Positions 22,556 through 35,129 of a DNA stretch of 64,000 nucleotides are shown here, piece after piece (the stretch's first letter is position 1; each line of letters begins with the position of its first letter). The position numbers and the translations under genes were made by a program. The notes under the pieces were generated by a model. That model ran no database searches. It was given only the letters and a program-made list of their open reading frames with translations, and had not been told where the DNA came from. This DNA is from Paraphoma chrysanthemicola (lineage: Eukaryota; Ascomycota; Dothideomycetes; Pleosporales; Phaeosphaeriaceae), in contig JAGMWG010000010.1 in assembly GCA_020744225.1 (NCBI GenBank), positions 1-64,000 of the forward strand. The letters are read 5' to 3'.

Positions 22556-24262
22556 CACCATGTTATTCTAATCATAAATACATCATGAAATATAGTTTAC
22601 AGGGACTACTCGCCATGTTGATGTGAGAGAAGACGAGCTCGTCATCACCACAGATTTGAAGTCGATGATGTCACCAAGTTCTACATGCTTGGGTTATAGC
22701 GGATAGCGGGGCGTACCACAGAGAGTGATGCAGGATCGAAGAAAGCTAGTAAGTATAAGTTCACCAAGTACAAGTTCTCTTAACATGTACTAGGACAACA
22801 TCTCAAGGTACGTGTTGACAAAGGGAGAAGAAAACCCGTTGAACGTTGCGCAAAGGTCGCAGATGTGACCACTGACAGGGCTAATGGCACTGTATGTAAA
22901 ACCTGCATAAATTTTGCGCGCGTCACAAGCAAACCGACATACATCGCCGCCTACTCCCGTGCTTCCAAGTCGGGCCATTTGATGCGTAGTCGACTAGCGC
23001 ATATCGGGATGGTGTCCGATCCACGAACTATGCTCGGTAAACTAATAAGGGCGGCGTAGAATGTTTACTCCGCGGAGGCGCATATAACTTCAGCCTGTAG
23101 GATTCTCATCACTACATTGCTGCACAGCATAGTTGCAGCATCTAAGAACAGTCCAACAAGATAGCACCTGATAGTAAGTAGCTATTGTTATCGCAATACT
23201 GCAACGTCTGCGATTCCTACGCCTTGTGGGTGAATTTGCCCCTGATTCTCCAATATGCACAAAGTCAGCTCAGACATCGTAGACATAACCTACTCTAGTG
23301 GCGTAGTATGAATGCGCGTGACCGATAGATTGGCATAGGTATACTAGGACGCACAGGGCAAAACTTCAACACTACCGATTGTTACTCGTCGCTTAGTACT
23401 CAACGTATCCCTATTACCTACCGCCCGATTGCGGGTCGAAACCCCCATCTCCGCAGGATGAGCCGCAGATTACGGAATACTATCAACAAATATAGCTCAC
23501 AATCACGTATGCGCATCATGTTCGGCGCGAATGGAGTGCCAGTCTTCACGGCAAGTGTCTTCGTCTTTATTGGCGAAATGACAAGCTCAGTTGGAAGAGG
23601 CGCTCGAACCTTCAACACATTCTTAAAAACGGTAAACTGGGACACTGTTTTCCAAAAGCGATTCGCGTTGCTACACCTCCGTTTCCTTGTCATGCCGGCG
23701 GCAGGGAGTCAAAGTGTCAAGCAATTCGTAAGCAATGAATGCAAGTAAAATGTTCTCGTGTTTCTATGACCCTAGATATAAACGCTCCACTTGCCAAAGC
23801 TACTCATACGATAGCTTAGCATGACTTGTACACGCAATCAGCCGTGTGTTTCGTTCTGCAAATCCTCCTTGTGGCCAATTCGATACTACCTAGCTATTAC
23901 TTACATGGTGCGTTTTGGGAGTTTTTTTGTGTTCTGGGAGATACTACCTGGGTATGTGGGTCAAAGCCCCACTTGCCAGGAGCACCTCGGGATGGTCTGG
24001 GCAGTGAGCAGACTGCCAGTGCAGTACTCAGCGCCCCACATGCTGCGTCCCCTCGCCTGGGCAGTGAGCGAAGAGAAACTTGGAGGAGCTTCACCACATG
24101 ATACTCGCGAGGCGTCAGTGGAAATTTCCCGATTGGTACAGCAGAACCGTGAGGGGTTAACATGCAGTCGTCAGGTATATGATGAGAACGAAACGCAAAC
24201 TACAATACTTGGTATCAAACATCGGTGTTGCGCTGATGTTCAATTGTTCAGACTAGAGTTTC
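22556..24262. other. intergenic, no recognised gene
   Basis: Overlapping open frames of about 90-155 codons lie on both strands (23418-23748, 23821-24288). None shows a motif or family likeness I recognise, and the second overlaps the oxidase start in another frame. A repeat of TGGGCAGTGAGC occurs near 23999 and 24058. Confidence 0.4.
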
Positions 24263-26381
24263 ATGATCCCGACCATGACCTCCATTAATGATTTTCACAC
24301 AATAAGCGACGATGCCCTCGTACTACCTCCGGACGTCTCTGTGAGTGACTTCCGTGAGGCTATTCACGCAATAGCATCAGTAGTAGGCGATCAAAACGTT
24401 GTAGTGCACACCACAAAATCGATGAAGAACGACGAAGAAGGACACTACTTCAACCTGCCCAAGGAGCATGATCTATTCTACGTGCTGGAGAAAGACGTGT
24501 TTCTTGCAAGCGCCGTTGTGTCACCTGGCAGCGTGGAAGACGTTTCGCAAATCGTGAAGGTGGCAAATAAGTACCTTATACCTCTATGGTCAACTTCGAT
24601 GGGCCGCAATCTCGGTGAGTGTTTTCAACTTCAGTGAAATACCACATACTAATGGAGCCGATTGAGGCTATGGTGGAGCCGCGCCCAGACTACGCGGCAG
24701 CGTTGTTCTCGACATGGGCGCACGGATGAACAAAGTCCTAGACGTTAACCCGCGTGACCGTACCTGCTTGGTCGAGCCTGGCGTATCGTACTTTGCACTC
24801 TACGATTACCTACAAACGAATGGATTTAAAGACCTATGGATAGACAGTCCCGACCTCGGTAAGCTTCGGCAAGCATGACGGGTACCTGGCATAGCTGACC
24901 ACCATACAGGCGGCGGGTCTGTAATGGGAAATGCGTTGGATCGTGGTGCAGGCTATACACCCTATGGAGAGCACTTCTCCATGCATTGCGGGATGGAAGT
25001 CGTTCTACCCTCGGGCGAGATTTTACGGACGGGAATGGGTGCCTTACCAGACAGCAACACATGGCAAACATTTCAATATGGTACCTGAGCCCTGATCAAC
25101 CCCCGAGCGATGCATTCTTATAATCAATAGGTTTTGGACCATATCCCGATGGACTTTTCACGCAGTCCAACTTTGGCATAGTCACGAAAATGGGGTTCTG
25201 GCTCATGCCCGATCCTGGCGTAAGCAATGTCTGGCAAGCTAAGTTTAAGATGACTGAGTACTCGCTAGGGTTACGAAGCATACCTCTTTTCGTTTCAGCA
25301 TGACAATGATCTTCCCGCCATAGTCGAGATCATACGAGAGCTCCGCATCAAAATGGTAATCCAAAACGGCCCCACAATCCGCAACGCCCTGATCGACGCG
25401 GCTGTCTACGCTCCAAAGTCGCATTACACCTCATCTAAGAATGTATTGACGAACTCGGAAATTGACGCCATCGCGAAAGATATCGGTGTTGGTCGCTGGA
25501 ATGTATATGGTGCCATGTATGGGCCGAAGCCCATGCGTGAACTCCAATGGCACGCGCTGGAAGCAGCCTTCATGCAGATACCTGGAGTAAGTGTATCGAA
25601 AACCAAGATTCTACGAATCTTGAATTATGTCATCAATTACACGCTGACACCATTCCAGGCTAAATACGAATTCGCTAAGCCGCGCGCTGAAGGCGCCAAG
25701 CAGACTGTGCTCCACATGCGCGAAGAAACGCTCAAAGGTATACCCAATACTTACGAGCTAGGCTGGCTGAACTGGACTTGCGAGAAAGGCTCTCTGCTAG
25801 GCTTCTCGCCCATATCGCCTGCCACGGGCGTCGATGCCAATAAACAGTATCAAATGGTCCGGAAGCGATTCACAGAGTTTGGTTTCGATTACATTGGGAC
25901 CTTTGTAGTCGGATGGCGGGAGCTTCATCACATTGGTAAGCATACCTGCAAAGTTCATCTCATCAGAGCAACGCATCTATTGCATTCGGCTTACCATTCT
26001 ATCTAGTATGCCTCACGTTTGATAAAACCAATCCTGCAGAGCGCAAGAGGGCACACAGATGTATAGAACTGTTGATTGATGATGCGGCGAAAGAGGTAAG
26101 TCCAGCTGGAGACGAAGGTCAAGAGTAACATAGAAGTCTGCTCATCATGAATCTAGGGCTACGGTGAATACCGCACTCATCTGTGTTTCATGGACCAGAT
26201 CGCAAGCGTGTATAATTGGGGCAATGGTGCCTCTATGAAGTTCAACGAACAACTCAAAGACTCGCTCGATCCAAATGGCATCCTTGCTCCGGGGAAGAGC
26301 GGAATCTGGCCGGCACGTCTTCGCGGCCGGGGATTTGAACTTAAGAGAAGCACCGAGTACGGCCAAGCGGAAACACCTTGA
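24263..26381 (+). CDS. vanillyl-alcohol oxidase-type flavoprotein
   Basis: Eight exons (24263-24614, 24667-24858, 24910-25080, 25131-25219, 25269-25586, 25659-25935, 26007-26095, 26157-26381) joined by GT-AG introns give 570 residues with all phases consistent, close to the 560 of the well-studied Penicillium enzyme. An N-terminal PCMH-type FAD-binding domain holds GYGGAAP (Tyr119) and SPDLGGGS (Asp180). The cap domain ends with RELHHIV (His pair 464-465, where the family links FAD covalently). EYRTHL near 500 gives the Tyr/Arg pair (Tyr501, Arg502) that binds the phenolate. All known catalytic residues are kept. The enzyme should oxidise para-substituted phenols such as vanillyl alcohol or 4-methoxymethylphenols with O2, releasing H2O2. 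ATG 24275 is an alternative start in better context. It is the only aromatic-oxidation gene here that looks intact. Confidence 0.9.
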
Positions 26382-26561
26382 TAGGGAGGTAGAATAGCTA
26401 CTACGTCTTTCCCCAATAGTAGAATGGGGCCATTGCACTACTAAGTAGATACTCTCCCGGAATCGCGAAGGTACCACAGAGGATCGCAGGCTCGAAGTTA
26501 GATAGTTATTACTCCACTCATCAAATATTTATGCACAGCTGCAGGTGTGACATTACTCACA

Positions 26562-29500
26562 CTACGACCCAAAGTTCATCTTCAGCGCAATCTTCGGCTG
26601 GCCGTCCTCATCGTCCCGAACCTCCCTCCTTGCCGGCCCCTGCCCACTCTTCAACACGCTTTCGATAAAGCTCCTCTGCTCTGCATTCAGCCCCGCCACT
26701 ACACTTCTGAACGCTGCTTGGTCTGCGCCAGCGAGCTCTAGCAATCGCGCCGCCGTCTCTTGACTCGTGTTTGGCTCCTTCTGCGCGCGGGCAAGAAGAG
26801 CAGGGATGATGATCTTTGACGCCAATTGCCGCTGATCCGGCTTTGGAAGCGTGGAAATAAACGCTACCAACGTTTGCGCGAGCGTGGTGCGCGACTCTTC
26901 GAGGCCTTCCACATCGGAAGGATTTGCAAGGAATGAAAGAGTCTGTGGGAGCATTTGTGAGGCGAAACCTGTTTCGAAAGCGCCTTTCTTGGGTAAGAGA
27001 AGTAGTGACCTGCAGCAGCCTGCTGCAACCTTGGAAGTCAATCGTGCATTCAAGCAGTCGAACAAGTCTTCAACAAAGCGCTTAACAAGCGGGTCGCTAG
27101 GCGAGAATGCGGATGCCGCAGAGCTGAGAAGTATGGTAGTGGCGAGTATGGTATTCTTCTCGCAAGCTAGTGCGGCGTCAAATTCGCGCTGCTGCGCGTG
27201 CCTCATAATTGCGAGGAACCGAGTTAGGGTCGCACGCAGCTGCTTGCTTGTGTCCTCAGTCGCTTCAGCCTGTGGCGCAAGACTTGTGACGAAGCGCTTG
27301 AAGATAGGTAGCGCTTGCGGGACGACTGTTGCTTGGCATGCGCCAGTGCCAAAGATGGTGGCGAAAATGTGTAGTATACATGCGTGCAGGTCGGCTTTGA
27401 TGATGGATGGGAAGACTTGCGCCGCATCGACCAGAGCGGACAGTGCCGTTGTAAGAAGCGCAATCGCTTCTTCGTTGAGTTCGTGTCGAGCTGTATGCTG
27501 TCAGCTAAGCGCCGAGTTTGATGCATATGAAGAGCGTACCTTTTGAGCTACTTTCCTCCAGACCAGGCACCAAGCCCGACAGGACCAGCACAATGATCTT
27601 GGTCAATTCAAACAGCTGTTCGACATCTTCCGAAAGATTCTCGTCGCCCGTGGTGCTACATAGGGTCAGTTCTAGCCGCTTTCAGCACCTATTCGGTGAG
27701 CTCACCTCTGATCTCGTCTTGCAGACGGGTGCCCAATGCACAAGTTCCTGGCAATCTCAACAATGACACGCTGCACAGTGAGTCCTTCGGTCAATACTAA
27801 GCGATCGAGCATGTCCATAGACTCCGAAAATACCACGTCCCTGTAGATGGCGTGGCCAGAGACAGATGGTCGCAAGATTTTCTTGAGTGCTTGCAAAATT
27901 TCCAAGATTTGCTCCTTCGATGCTTGCAGATCACCTGGTCGGCCCGCGAGTGCTTCGAATGCCAGGCCAAACAGAACGAAGAAAAACGCCACTGGCTCGT
28001 CGCGATAGTTGATGTGGTCAGCTTTCCCGTTTGATGAAGATTGTGACAAGTCGGTTTTGCCATCAAGAGCGTCAAAGACAAACTCGCTATCTTCGTCAAT
28101 CAGACTAGCGATGGCGTCGACTAAATTGAGCCACGACTCTTGGTAGAACTACAATCATTAGCATGAATTTGGGTATCTGCGAAAATCTGTGAAATGCTTG
28201 CCTTGAGAAGTGTTTCGCGATTCAGAGCCGCATATATCGTGTCCAGGCTACCAGAAAGCGAAGCCGAGCCCATCGACGACGAGATATCAGGCTCGAATCT
28301 CAGCCGTGCATACTCTCGCAGTGATGCCAACCAGAGTGGTGTGAGCTTAGCAATGTGAGGCTTGAGCACATTGATAAGATACGTTTGCTCCGCGCTCGCA
28401 ATTTGTAGCTCTGCCCAGGCCGAGAAGACAGCCATCTTGACCATTACTTGCGAGTTTGAACTCAGACCTTTCAGGTCACCAATTGCAGCGGTCTCCGTGT
28501 CGCCTGTCGCTGTTAGTCATACGCTGAATCACTTTGCTAGCTCTCTTACTTGAAAAGTTCTCAAGCGCAGAGACCAGTAACTTGAGAATACGCCCCATGC
28601 GATCGACGTCCGTTACTATGCCCGTGGCGATAAATGTTGCGCAAACGTTAATTGCTTCTGCTGCGAGCTCTGGTGAGGAGTCTGCAGCGAAAGCTGGAGT
28701 AAGGGCGGATCCAATCTGTGCCTGGTATTGTTCCAGCAGAGTGACCTCTGGGAAGTCGGGATCTGGAGTCTTGCCGAAAAGCTGCGCGGTATTAGCTGAA
28801 TGCAATCGACCTTACGGATAAGTCTTACTTTGAGAACTTGATCGATGATCTTCAAGCCTCTGATGCGCAGCTGCACAACACCAGCGGTGGATGCTGAGAA
28901 TGCGATTCGGACAACGTCGGCGATTCTTTGCTGCAATGCTCCCACACAAGGCGACTCTTCGCGGAAGGCTGCTTCTTTACTGATCATTGCGACAAGCTCG
29001 CTCAAACAATCCATACCAAAGGTGCGAACTTGCCACTTCAGCAGCTCTTGACTGATCTGGGTACCATCACCAGAGTCTGCACCCGGGGCATTGTTCGCGG
29101 CCGCAAATCCTGCGACTTCTTCGTCTTGAAGATCTGTTCCCCTGGCCTTCGGCTTCACTTCTGCCTGGGCTTGTGTATCGACCTTCTTGGTCTTGGTGAG
29201 AACTGAATGGCAACGTTGTACCCATGACGCCGTGTCTGACAAGCCTGTTTGGTGTAGCCAGTTGCGGAGGATGTTGCGTACGACCTCATGGTCGGGGTCT
29301 CTGTCGAGCACATGCCAGAGCTGGTCCTCCAAGCCAGGATCCCCAGCACGGAGTACCTCATCAGTGTTCCGCCTCATGAGGTTGTGCAACCCATCGACGG
29401 CCATGTCTCGGATCTGAATTGAGCTGCTTTCAATGGACCGCTGCAGGTGCTTGACATATGCCGAAAACTCCATATGACCTGGTGCGTATAGCGAGACGTG

Positions 29501-32500
29501 TTCCTGACAGCGCAGACTTTCGATCAGGATTAAACTGTCGGACTCTGTTTGGAAACGGCCTATCAAGGTCATGATCATGTCCCTTGCCTTTGCCATATCC
29601 TGCAAATCAGGGCCAAGGACATTGATAGTGCTATCAATACAGCGGGCGATGACCGCAGGCGTAGGCAGATCAATCTCGATGTTGGAAGATGCCAGCGACG
29701 CCGACTCGTCGTTGTGTGTGTCTGCAGCGTAAAGCTGCGCCAACATACCGAGCGTGCTTGTCACAAAACTAGAAAATGACAATCCAGCAGAATCTGCGAC
29801 CCTAGAAAGGCTGTCGATTGCCCAGAAGTGAACCACCGGATGCGGATCATTGCTAAGTGACATGAGAATGCCAAGGATGTTCTTCAGATGCAAACCAGCC
29901 GCCATGCCACCGAGCTGGGAATGAATGCAACCGAGTGCAACGGCATAGCCGGATCGCGCATTCGGCTCTCGATTCGCTACGATTTGATCGACCAGGTAAT
30001 TGACCTCATTCGTGGTTAGATGGTGCCCAGAACTGTTGCACAGCCGACCAAGGGCCTCTCCAGCAATATTCCTAAGGTACGGATCGGGAAGAACGATGAA
30101 GATCTGGAACAGTTAGTAGACACAAGGTGGAGAGGCACAGTACTTACATGTAGCAGGTCCTGCATGACCTTCTCGACCGCTGAGGTTTTCAGGTTGCCCG
30201 CGGCCGACTGCGTCTCCTTCACGGTCACTTTGAGAGTAAGAAGTAACGCGCACGCCATGTTCACCATCATGGCAGTCTTTCTGTTTATGTCCCTTTGCAA
30301 ACTACTTGCTGACAAGAAAGAAGTCATCTGCTCCAAGATGCTCTCTTGAATCTTGGGTGTCTGCAACGGCAGGCATATGGCAAACAGTTGTGTTGCAGCA
30401 TTGACAACTTCAGTAGCTGGAGGATCTGGTAAGTCCGAGGCATCGTTGGCCGCGCCGATGTACAATGATATGGAGTCGTGTTCGCGAGCACCGCAGATTG
30501 GAGAAAGGAGCTATCTCACATTAGCAAAAGTTACAATTGAGTCTGATGCTGACGTACTGCCCGGTCAATGATCGCTTCAGGGCCATGTCTCGTGACCCAA
30601 TGGTGTTTCGAGCCTGTCTCGTGCTCCCCTGGAAGTGGCTTAATATCGTAGCCACGCACTATACCGTTGACACCAAAGCCGTGATTGTCAGCAACTTCCC
30701 AGATGCTCTCAAAACTGCCCGCAGCACTTGCAATGGCCGTACTGAAGGAGCTCGTGGTGTAATTGTCAGGCTCGGCAAACGATGCGACGGCGAATGGCAG
30801 TAGGTTTGTCTGCAGCAACACTTCCCCGCTGCTTGCCGGACTAAGTTCGACGAGCTTGGTGTAGCATTGAAGTACCCTCCTTCGCACCATGAGGTCGAAA
30901 TCGTGCAGCTGCAACGCGGGCGATAAGCGTTGTGAAACGTCGTCTGTGGTCTTCTTAGCTGGAAGAGTGTTCAAGAACATGGTGGTATTCTGAAGCATTG
31001 CCGCAAGTCTTTTGGTGACATCGAGCGTCAACAGCCGGCTGTTGAACTCGAGGAAGGTTAGAATCGACCCAAGAGCACATTCGCGAACGTGCGTCAAGAA
31101 GCTCAACTCGAACAAGTTTCTTTGCACCATATTGTCACGGTTCAGCGGCTTCGGTAATGCGTTCTTCCAGAGTAGAAGTAGTTGCGACAAGTGAATCTTC
31201 ACAAAGTTGGGGCCAAGAGTCATCAGACCTCCTATAAGTACCCACGCGACCTGTATTTGCGTGGACGACACCCTCAGATCAGATTGACTGCTGGACTTCA
31301 ACAGCGTTGTGGCTTGAGAGAGAACTCGTGAGTTCACGTCCACGGACCCATGAAGCGGCTGTGATGTTGATGTGCTGAGTACGGCAGAAAGGCCATTTGC
31401 GAGGCCGACACATTTACGTGGTGACTGTCTAGGGCCACCGAGGAGACCAAGCTCTCGATTGACACTGTTCATACATATCGTGACTGCGGGAAGAAGCTGC
31501 AGAGGGCAAGCAAGAACGAAGGATCTGAGACACGCTGATGCATACACTTGCACGGTGTAGCTTGGATGCTGCAGCACCTGAAGAAGAGCGTCCCGGCAGG
31601 AGTCCGAGAATGTATTGGTAGCTGATCCCAGGCTATTCAGCAGCGATGAGAGAGTGCTGAGCGTTCCAATCAAGGTCTGCTTAGAGGGCTCCGGTCGTTC
31701 TTTAAGCGCTTGCGGGTAGTCCTTCAAGATGTCGTTCACGAGGAACTTTACAGCATTCAACTGGCCCGACTCCCCGAGCATGTCGCGACCGATGACTGTT
31801 TCCAGGATAATCGCAACATTTTTCCGTGTGCTGAGAGTGCGATACCGATTCTGAGTGATGGTAGGGTTGCTAAGGACATCATTGAAAAGACTGCGGGCAA
31901 TGTCTGCATACTTGGTCTCGACAACTTGCTCACCGAGGCCTCGCAAGGTCTTGATGTAGCACACAGCAATACCGGCTCTTCCTCGGTTGCCAGTCGTATG
32001 CATACAGTAGCGCAGAGACAGGATCTTCATCAAGGTCGATATCGTGAAGGAAAGCTTGGTCGCCGACTTCTTGGGCGCTGGAGAATCTGGTCGCTCCATA
32101 ATCTCGTCGTCGCCATCATCAGCGCTTTTCTTGGTCTTCTTCTTCGCTGTCTTGGATCTCGTGATGATGGGGAGCTCCACTGGAGCATTTTCCGAGTAGT
32201 TCTTGACCAGCGCGCTGCTGATACAAGATGCTACTGCATGCCTGACAGCGGCCGAAGCGCTCTCTATCGTCTTCCATGCCACACTTTGCAGCTTGTCGAA
32301 GTCGTTGGAGTTGTCAAACAGCATCGTGTAACGAATGAGCTGTTCCAAACAGAACAGAGCTCCTGTCTGTACAAGCATCGACTTCTCGCCATTGCATGCA
32401 TTACGAGCTTGCTTCCACGCATCTCTTGCGATGACCTCGTCTGCTGAGGGTCCAACACCCTTGAACACCTTGCCTACGGCCCTGAACAATGTCGCCCTGA

Positions 32501-32996
32501 GTCCAGTGTGATTCTGCGCAACCTTGAGAAGTCGCAGTAGCGACGTGGCAGCAAGCGGCGAAAGCCCAATGGCGCTATCTCCTGCAGCCTCGAAAATGGC
32601 TCCCAAGCAGTGTGCAGCGGCGTGCTTTGTCCGAATCTCCTTGTCGCCCTTGCCCGCATTGTTGAGGATACTGACGCAATCGTTGATAGACTCGAACAGT
32701 AATTTCCTGTCTCCCTTCTCGAATATGCCGGCAATGGTTCGTCCCAAGTTGTTTCGAATGACTCGTGTGGGCGCGGGGGAGGCCAGGTTGATGATCTGGA
32801 AGACCTCCTTCTTGATGTAGATCTGATGCGCTGAAGCGCCGTCCCCGTCCAGAGAAGCTACATGGCGTGCGAGGTCCGAGGTGAAGGTCAGCAAGTACAG
32901 GTCTTGCTGTTCGGAAGGGAGAGCATGGAGCTTCTTGACGTCGAGCTCTGGGTTGGTGGGGTCGCCGTTCGTTGCGGGCTCTTCTGAAGCCGCCAT
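26562..32996 (-). CDS. LAA1: LAA1/HEATR5-family HEAT-repeat protein
   Basis: Eight exons (32996-30558, 30510-30148, 30103-28829, 28781-28550, 28509-28202, 28148-27706, 27655-27540, 27490-26562) give an intact frame of 2034 residues, near the length of yeast Laa1. The chain is HEAT repeats almost throughout: the N-terminal block includes LASPAPTRVIRNNLGRTIAG, the middle HPVVHFWAIDSLSRV and PDPYLRNIAGEALGRL, which match the HEATR5/p200 family. A Lys-rich loop (KTAKKKTKK) lies near residue 270. Laa1 partners the AP-1 clathrin adaptor in trans-Golgi/endosome sorting. Seven introns are 40-53 bp; that at 28149-28201 appears to be GC-AG. ATG 32996 is preferred; an upstream in-frame ATG at 33032 would add 12 residues. 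It faces the VAO-type gene tail to tail with 180 bp between. Confidence 0.88.
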
Positions 32997-33197
32997 GGTG
33001 GTTTTGTGCGGCACGTGGCCTAGTAACGTCACCAGAGCTTCTCGTGGGAGGTGTTCATGTCGTAGCGGGTTAGCTTGCCAGATGTCGAGGTGGAGCGGTG
33101 GAGGAGTGGTTGCGGACCACCGAGATGCTTGGCGAAGTGTTGATCACGAACTTTTGTCTCAACGACTGCGACACAATTGAAGGGAATTGTGACCACT
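32997..33197. promoter_or_regulatory. divergent promoter region LAA1/TACO1-like
   Basis: The 201 bp between two outward-facing start codons must hold both core promoters and 5' leaders. No specific factor site is claimed. Confidence 0.55.
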
Positions 33198-34174
33198 ATG
33201 GCAGCACCATTTTACCGCGCAATACGCGCGAATCTTTCGTTGGATGCCGCCACCAATTGTGCCTGTCGTCATACCCTTCGCGCCGGGAAAGTGCGTGTCC
33301 AAGGGCAGGTGCGATGCTTGAGCAGCACACCGACTCTTGCATCTGGTCATTCGTACGTTGCTCTATTTTCACAACGAGACTTGTCCATGCTAATCTGATC
33401 AGAAAATGGGCATCAATAAAGCACGACAAAGCGAAGAACGACGCCGGCAAGAGCAAACAGCGATCGCTTCTCACTCGCGACATCACCATTGCCGTCAAGC
33501 TCGCCGGGCCCAATCCAGACATGAACCCACGCCTCGCGCTCGCACTAGTAACGGCGAAGAAGAACGCCGTCCCGAAAACCTCAATCGAAGCCGCCATAGC
33601 GCGGGGACAGGGCCTGTCAGCCACAGGTGCAGCGCTCGAATCACTTCTTCTGGAAGCTGTCCTCCCGCCCTCGATCGCCACAATCATAGAGTGCCAGACC
33701 GATAACAAGCTGCGGGCATTGGCGGACCTACGACTCATAGTGAAGGAGTCAGGAGGCACAGTTTCTACGGTCGGATACATGTTCGAAAAGAAAGGGCGTA
33801 TAATACTGCGGCCAAAGGAAGGTCTTGGTGTAGACGAGATACTAGAGCCTGCATTGGATGCGGGTGCATTAGATGTAGTGGAGGATGATCAAGGCCGCAT
33901 AGTACTCTTCACGGAGCCAGCACAGACGAAGACCACCGCCGAGGCATTGGCAAAGCAACTGGAAGTGGAGGTTGAAGAGAGCGAAATCATTTACGATCCA
34001 AACGAGGACACAAAGGTGCCAGTGGAGGGCGAGGAGGTGGCGGCCAAGCTGAGCGACTTCCTCGACGAACTGCAAGAAGTGCAGGGCATACAGGGCGTGT
34101 ATATGAATTGGTCGAGAGGCGACGGCATACCGGACGAGCTGTGGGAAGAGTTGCGCGGCAAAGTCGCTGTATGA
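33198..34174 (+). CDS. YebC/TACO1-family mitochondrial translational regulator
   Basis: Exons 33198-33352 and 33403-34174, joined by a 50-bp GT-AG intron with a GCTAAT branch, give 308 residues. The splice restores the family hallmark GHSKWASIKHDKAK. A preceding Arg-rich, acid-poor stretch of about 50 residues looks like a mitochondrial presequence. The body has the YebC three-domain order with the basic RDITIAVKLAG region, NPRLALAL and AIARGQG, then the acidic DALDVVED-like C-terminal half. In humans TACO1 promotes COX1 translation and in yeast the relative is Dpc29; bacterial YebC aids ribosomes at proline-rich stretches. PET100, another cytochrome oxidase factor, lies next to it in convergent orientation. 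Confidence 0.88.
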
Positions 34175-34291
34175 TACCCCTCCAAGCCGACATGTTGTAC
34201 ATATTCGTAACATACAATGTTGTACAAATTCGTTTCTGAACGCCGTCCATGCAAAAACACCTTCGTGGAGTGTCATGACCTGTCTTCTCAC

Positions 34292-34613
34292 TTATTCGTC
34301 CTTGCTCAATCCCATCTCCCGCATCCTCCGCTCTTCCTCTTCTCTCCTCCGCTTATTTTCCAGATTCCTCGCCTTCAATCTCTCCAGCTCCTTCGCAATC
34401 TCCTCGCGCTCGTACGGTATCTTGTGCGTTTGACCTGGTTTTGGCCAGAAGTCTGGGACGTTGAATCTGCCCTCGAGGTTCGTGCCGAAGTAATACATGA
34501 TGCTGATTGGGAACAGGATGTACATCCCAAACTGTGACGTCTGTCAGCGATTGAGTGTAGTAACGGGTCGAGGTTGCGCCTACTTTGAACACTTCAAGAT
34601 TTGGTCCTCCCAT
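34292..34613 (-). CDS. PET100: cytochrome c oxidase assembly protein PET100
   Basis: A 10-codon first exon (34613-34584, MGGPNLEVFK) joins across a 52-bp GT-AG intron (34532-34583) to 34531-34292, giving 89 residues. The start, the short hydrophobic segment FGMYILFPISIMYYFG (membrane anchor, inner mitochondrial membrane), the NVPDFWPKP block and a charged C-terminal helix rich in Glu/Arg fit PET100, a chaperone of complex IV assembly. The first exon is too short to be seen without splicing. Confidence is high because the join restores the family start exactly. Confidence 0.88.
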
Positions 34614-35129
34614 CTTGGCGGTCTCCAATTCTGATGTGCGGGTTTGCGACGGGCTTGGGCTCCGGAGGCTTGTGGAGTGATGAGGTCGAAGAAATGCAGA
34701 TCACGGCCGGTGATGTTTCGGCGATGGTTCGTCTACCGTCCGAATTCATGCTGTCGCTATCGATAAGCAGCGCAATCGATTGCTCTTTCACGTCTTGCCG
34801 GATTGAAACAACACATGCAACCACAGACTGCATGTATTGCAGAACTCATTCCCAATATCTACGTCAATCTAACATCTCACTACACTGTCTTACGCAGTAC
34901 CATCTCGAGCTCAAATGTAACAGCGACCATTGCCATGGCGCAATCATTCATTACCAACTCCCTTGGCCCCTCAGCACAGGACCGTGTCAGACCTCGGCTC
35001 AATTCCATCCCATAACGACTCGACCGAGCAGTATGACCGCGTCTTGATCTCGAAGTCAAAACAATTCAACCACAATTCACACTCCCTCGCAAATCTCGAA
35101 GCAGCTTCACATTCCATAATACAGCAGTC
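34614..35129. promoter_or_regulatory. divergent spacer PET100/enoyl-CoA hydratase-like
   Basis: 516 bp between two outward-facing genes. Open frames here are short and random-looking; it is presumed to hold both promoters. Confidence 0.45.

Noticed and set aside
23400..23460. tRNA-like T-arm sequence GGGTCGAAACCC
   Set aside because: The loop lacks the TTC of a T-loop, and no acceptor, D or anticodon arm could be found at the right distances.
23821..24288. 155-codon frame just before the oxidase
   Set aside because: It overlaps the oxidase start in another frame, contains an internal repeat, and has no recognisable domain.
33098..33400. Long upstream extension of the TACO1-like frame
   Set aside because: It reads through the intron and the LAA1 promoter; splicing from ATG 33198 restores the family GHSKW motif instead.
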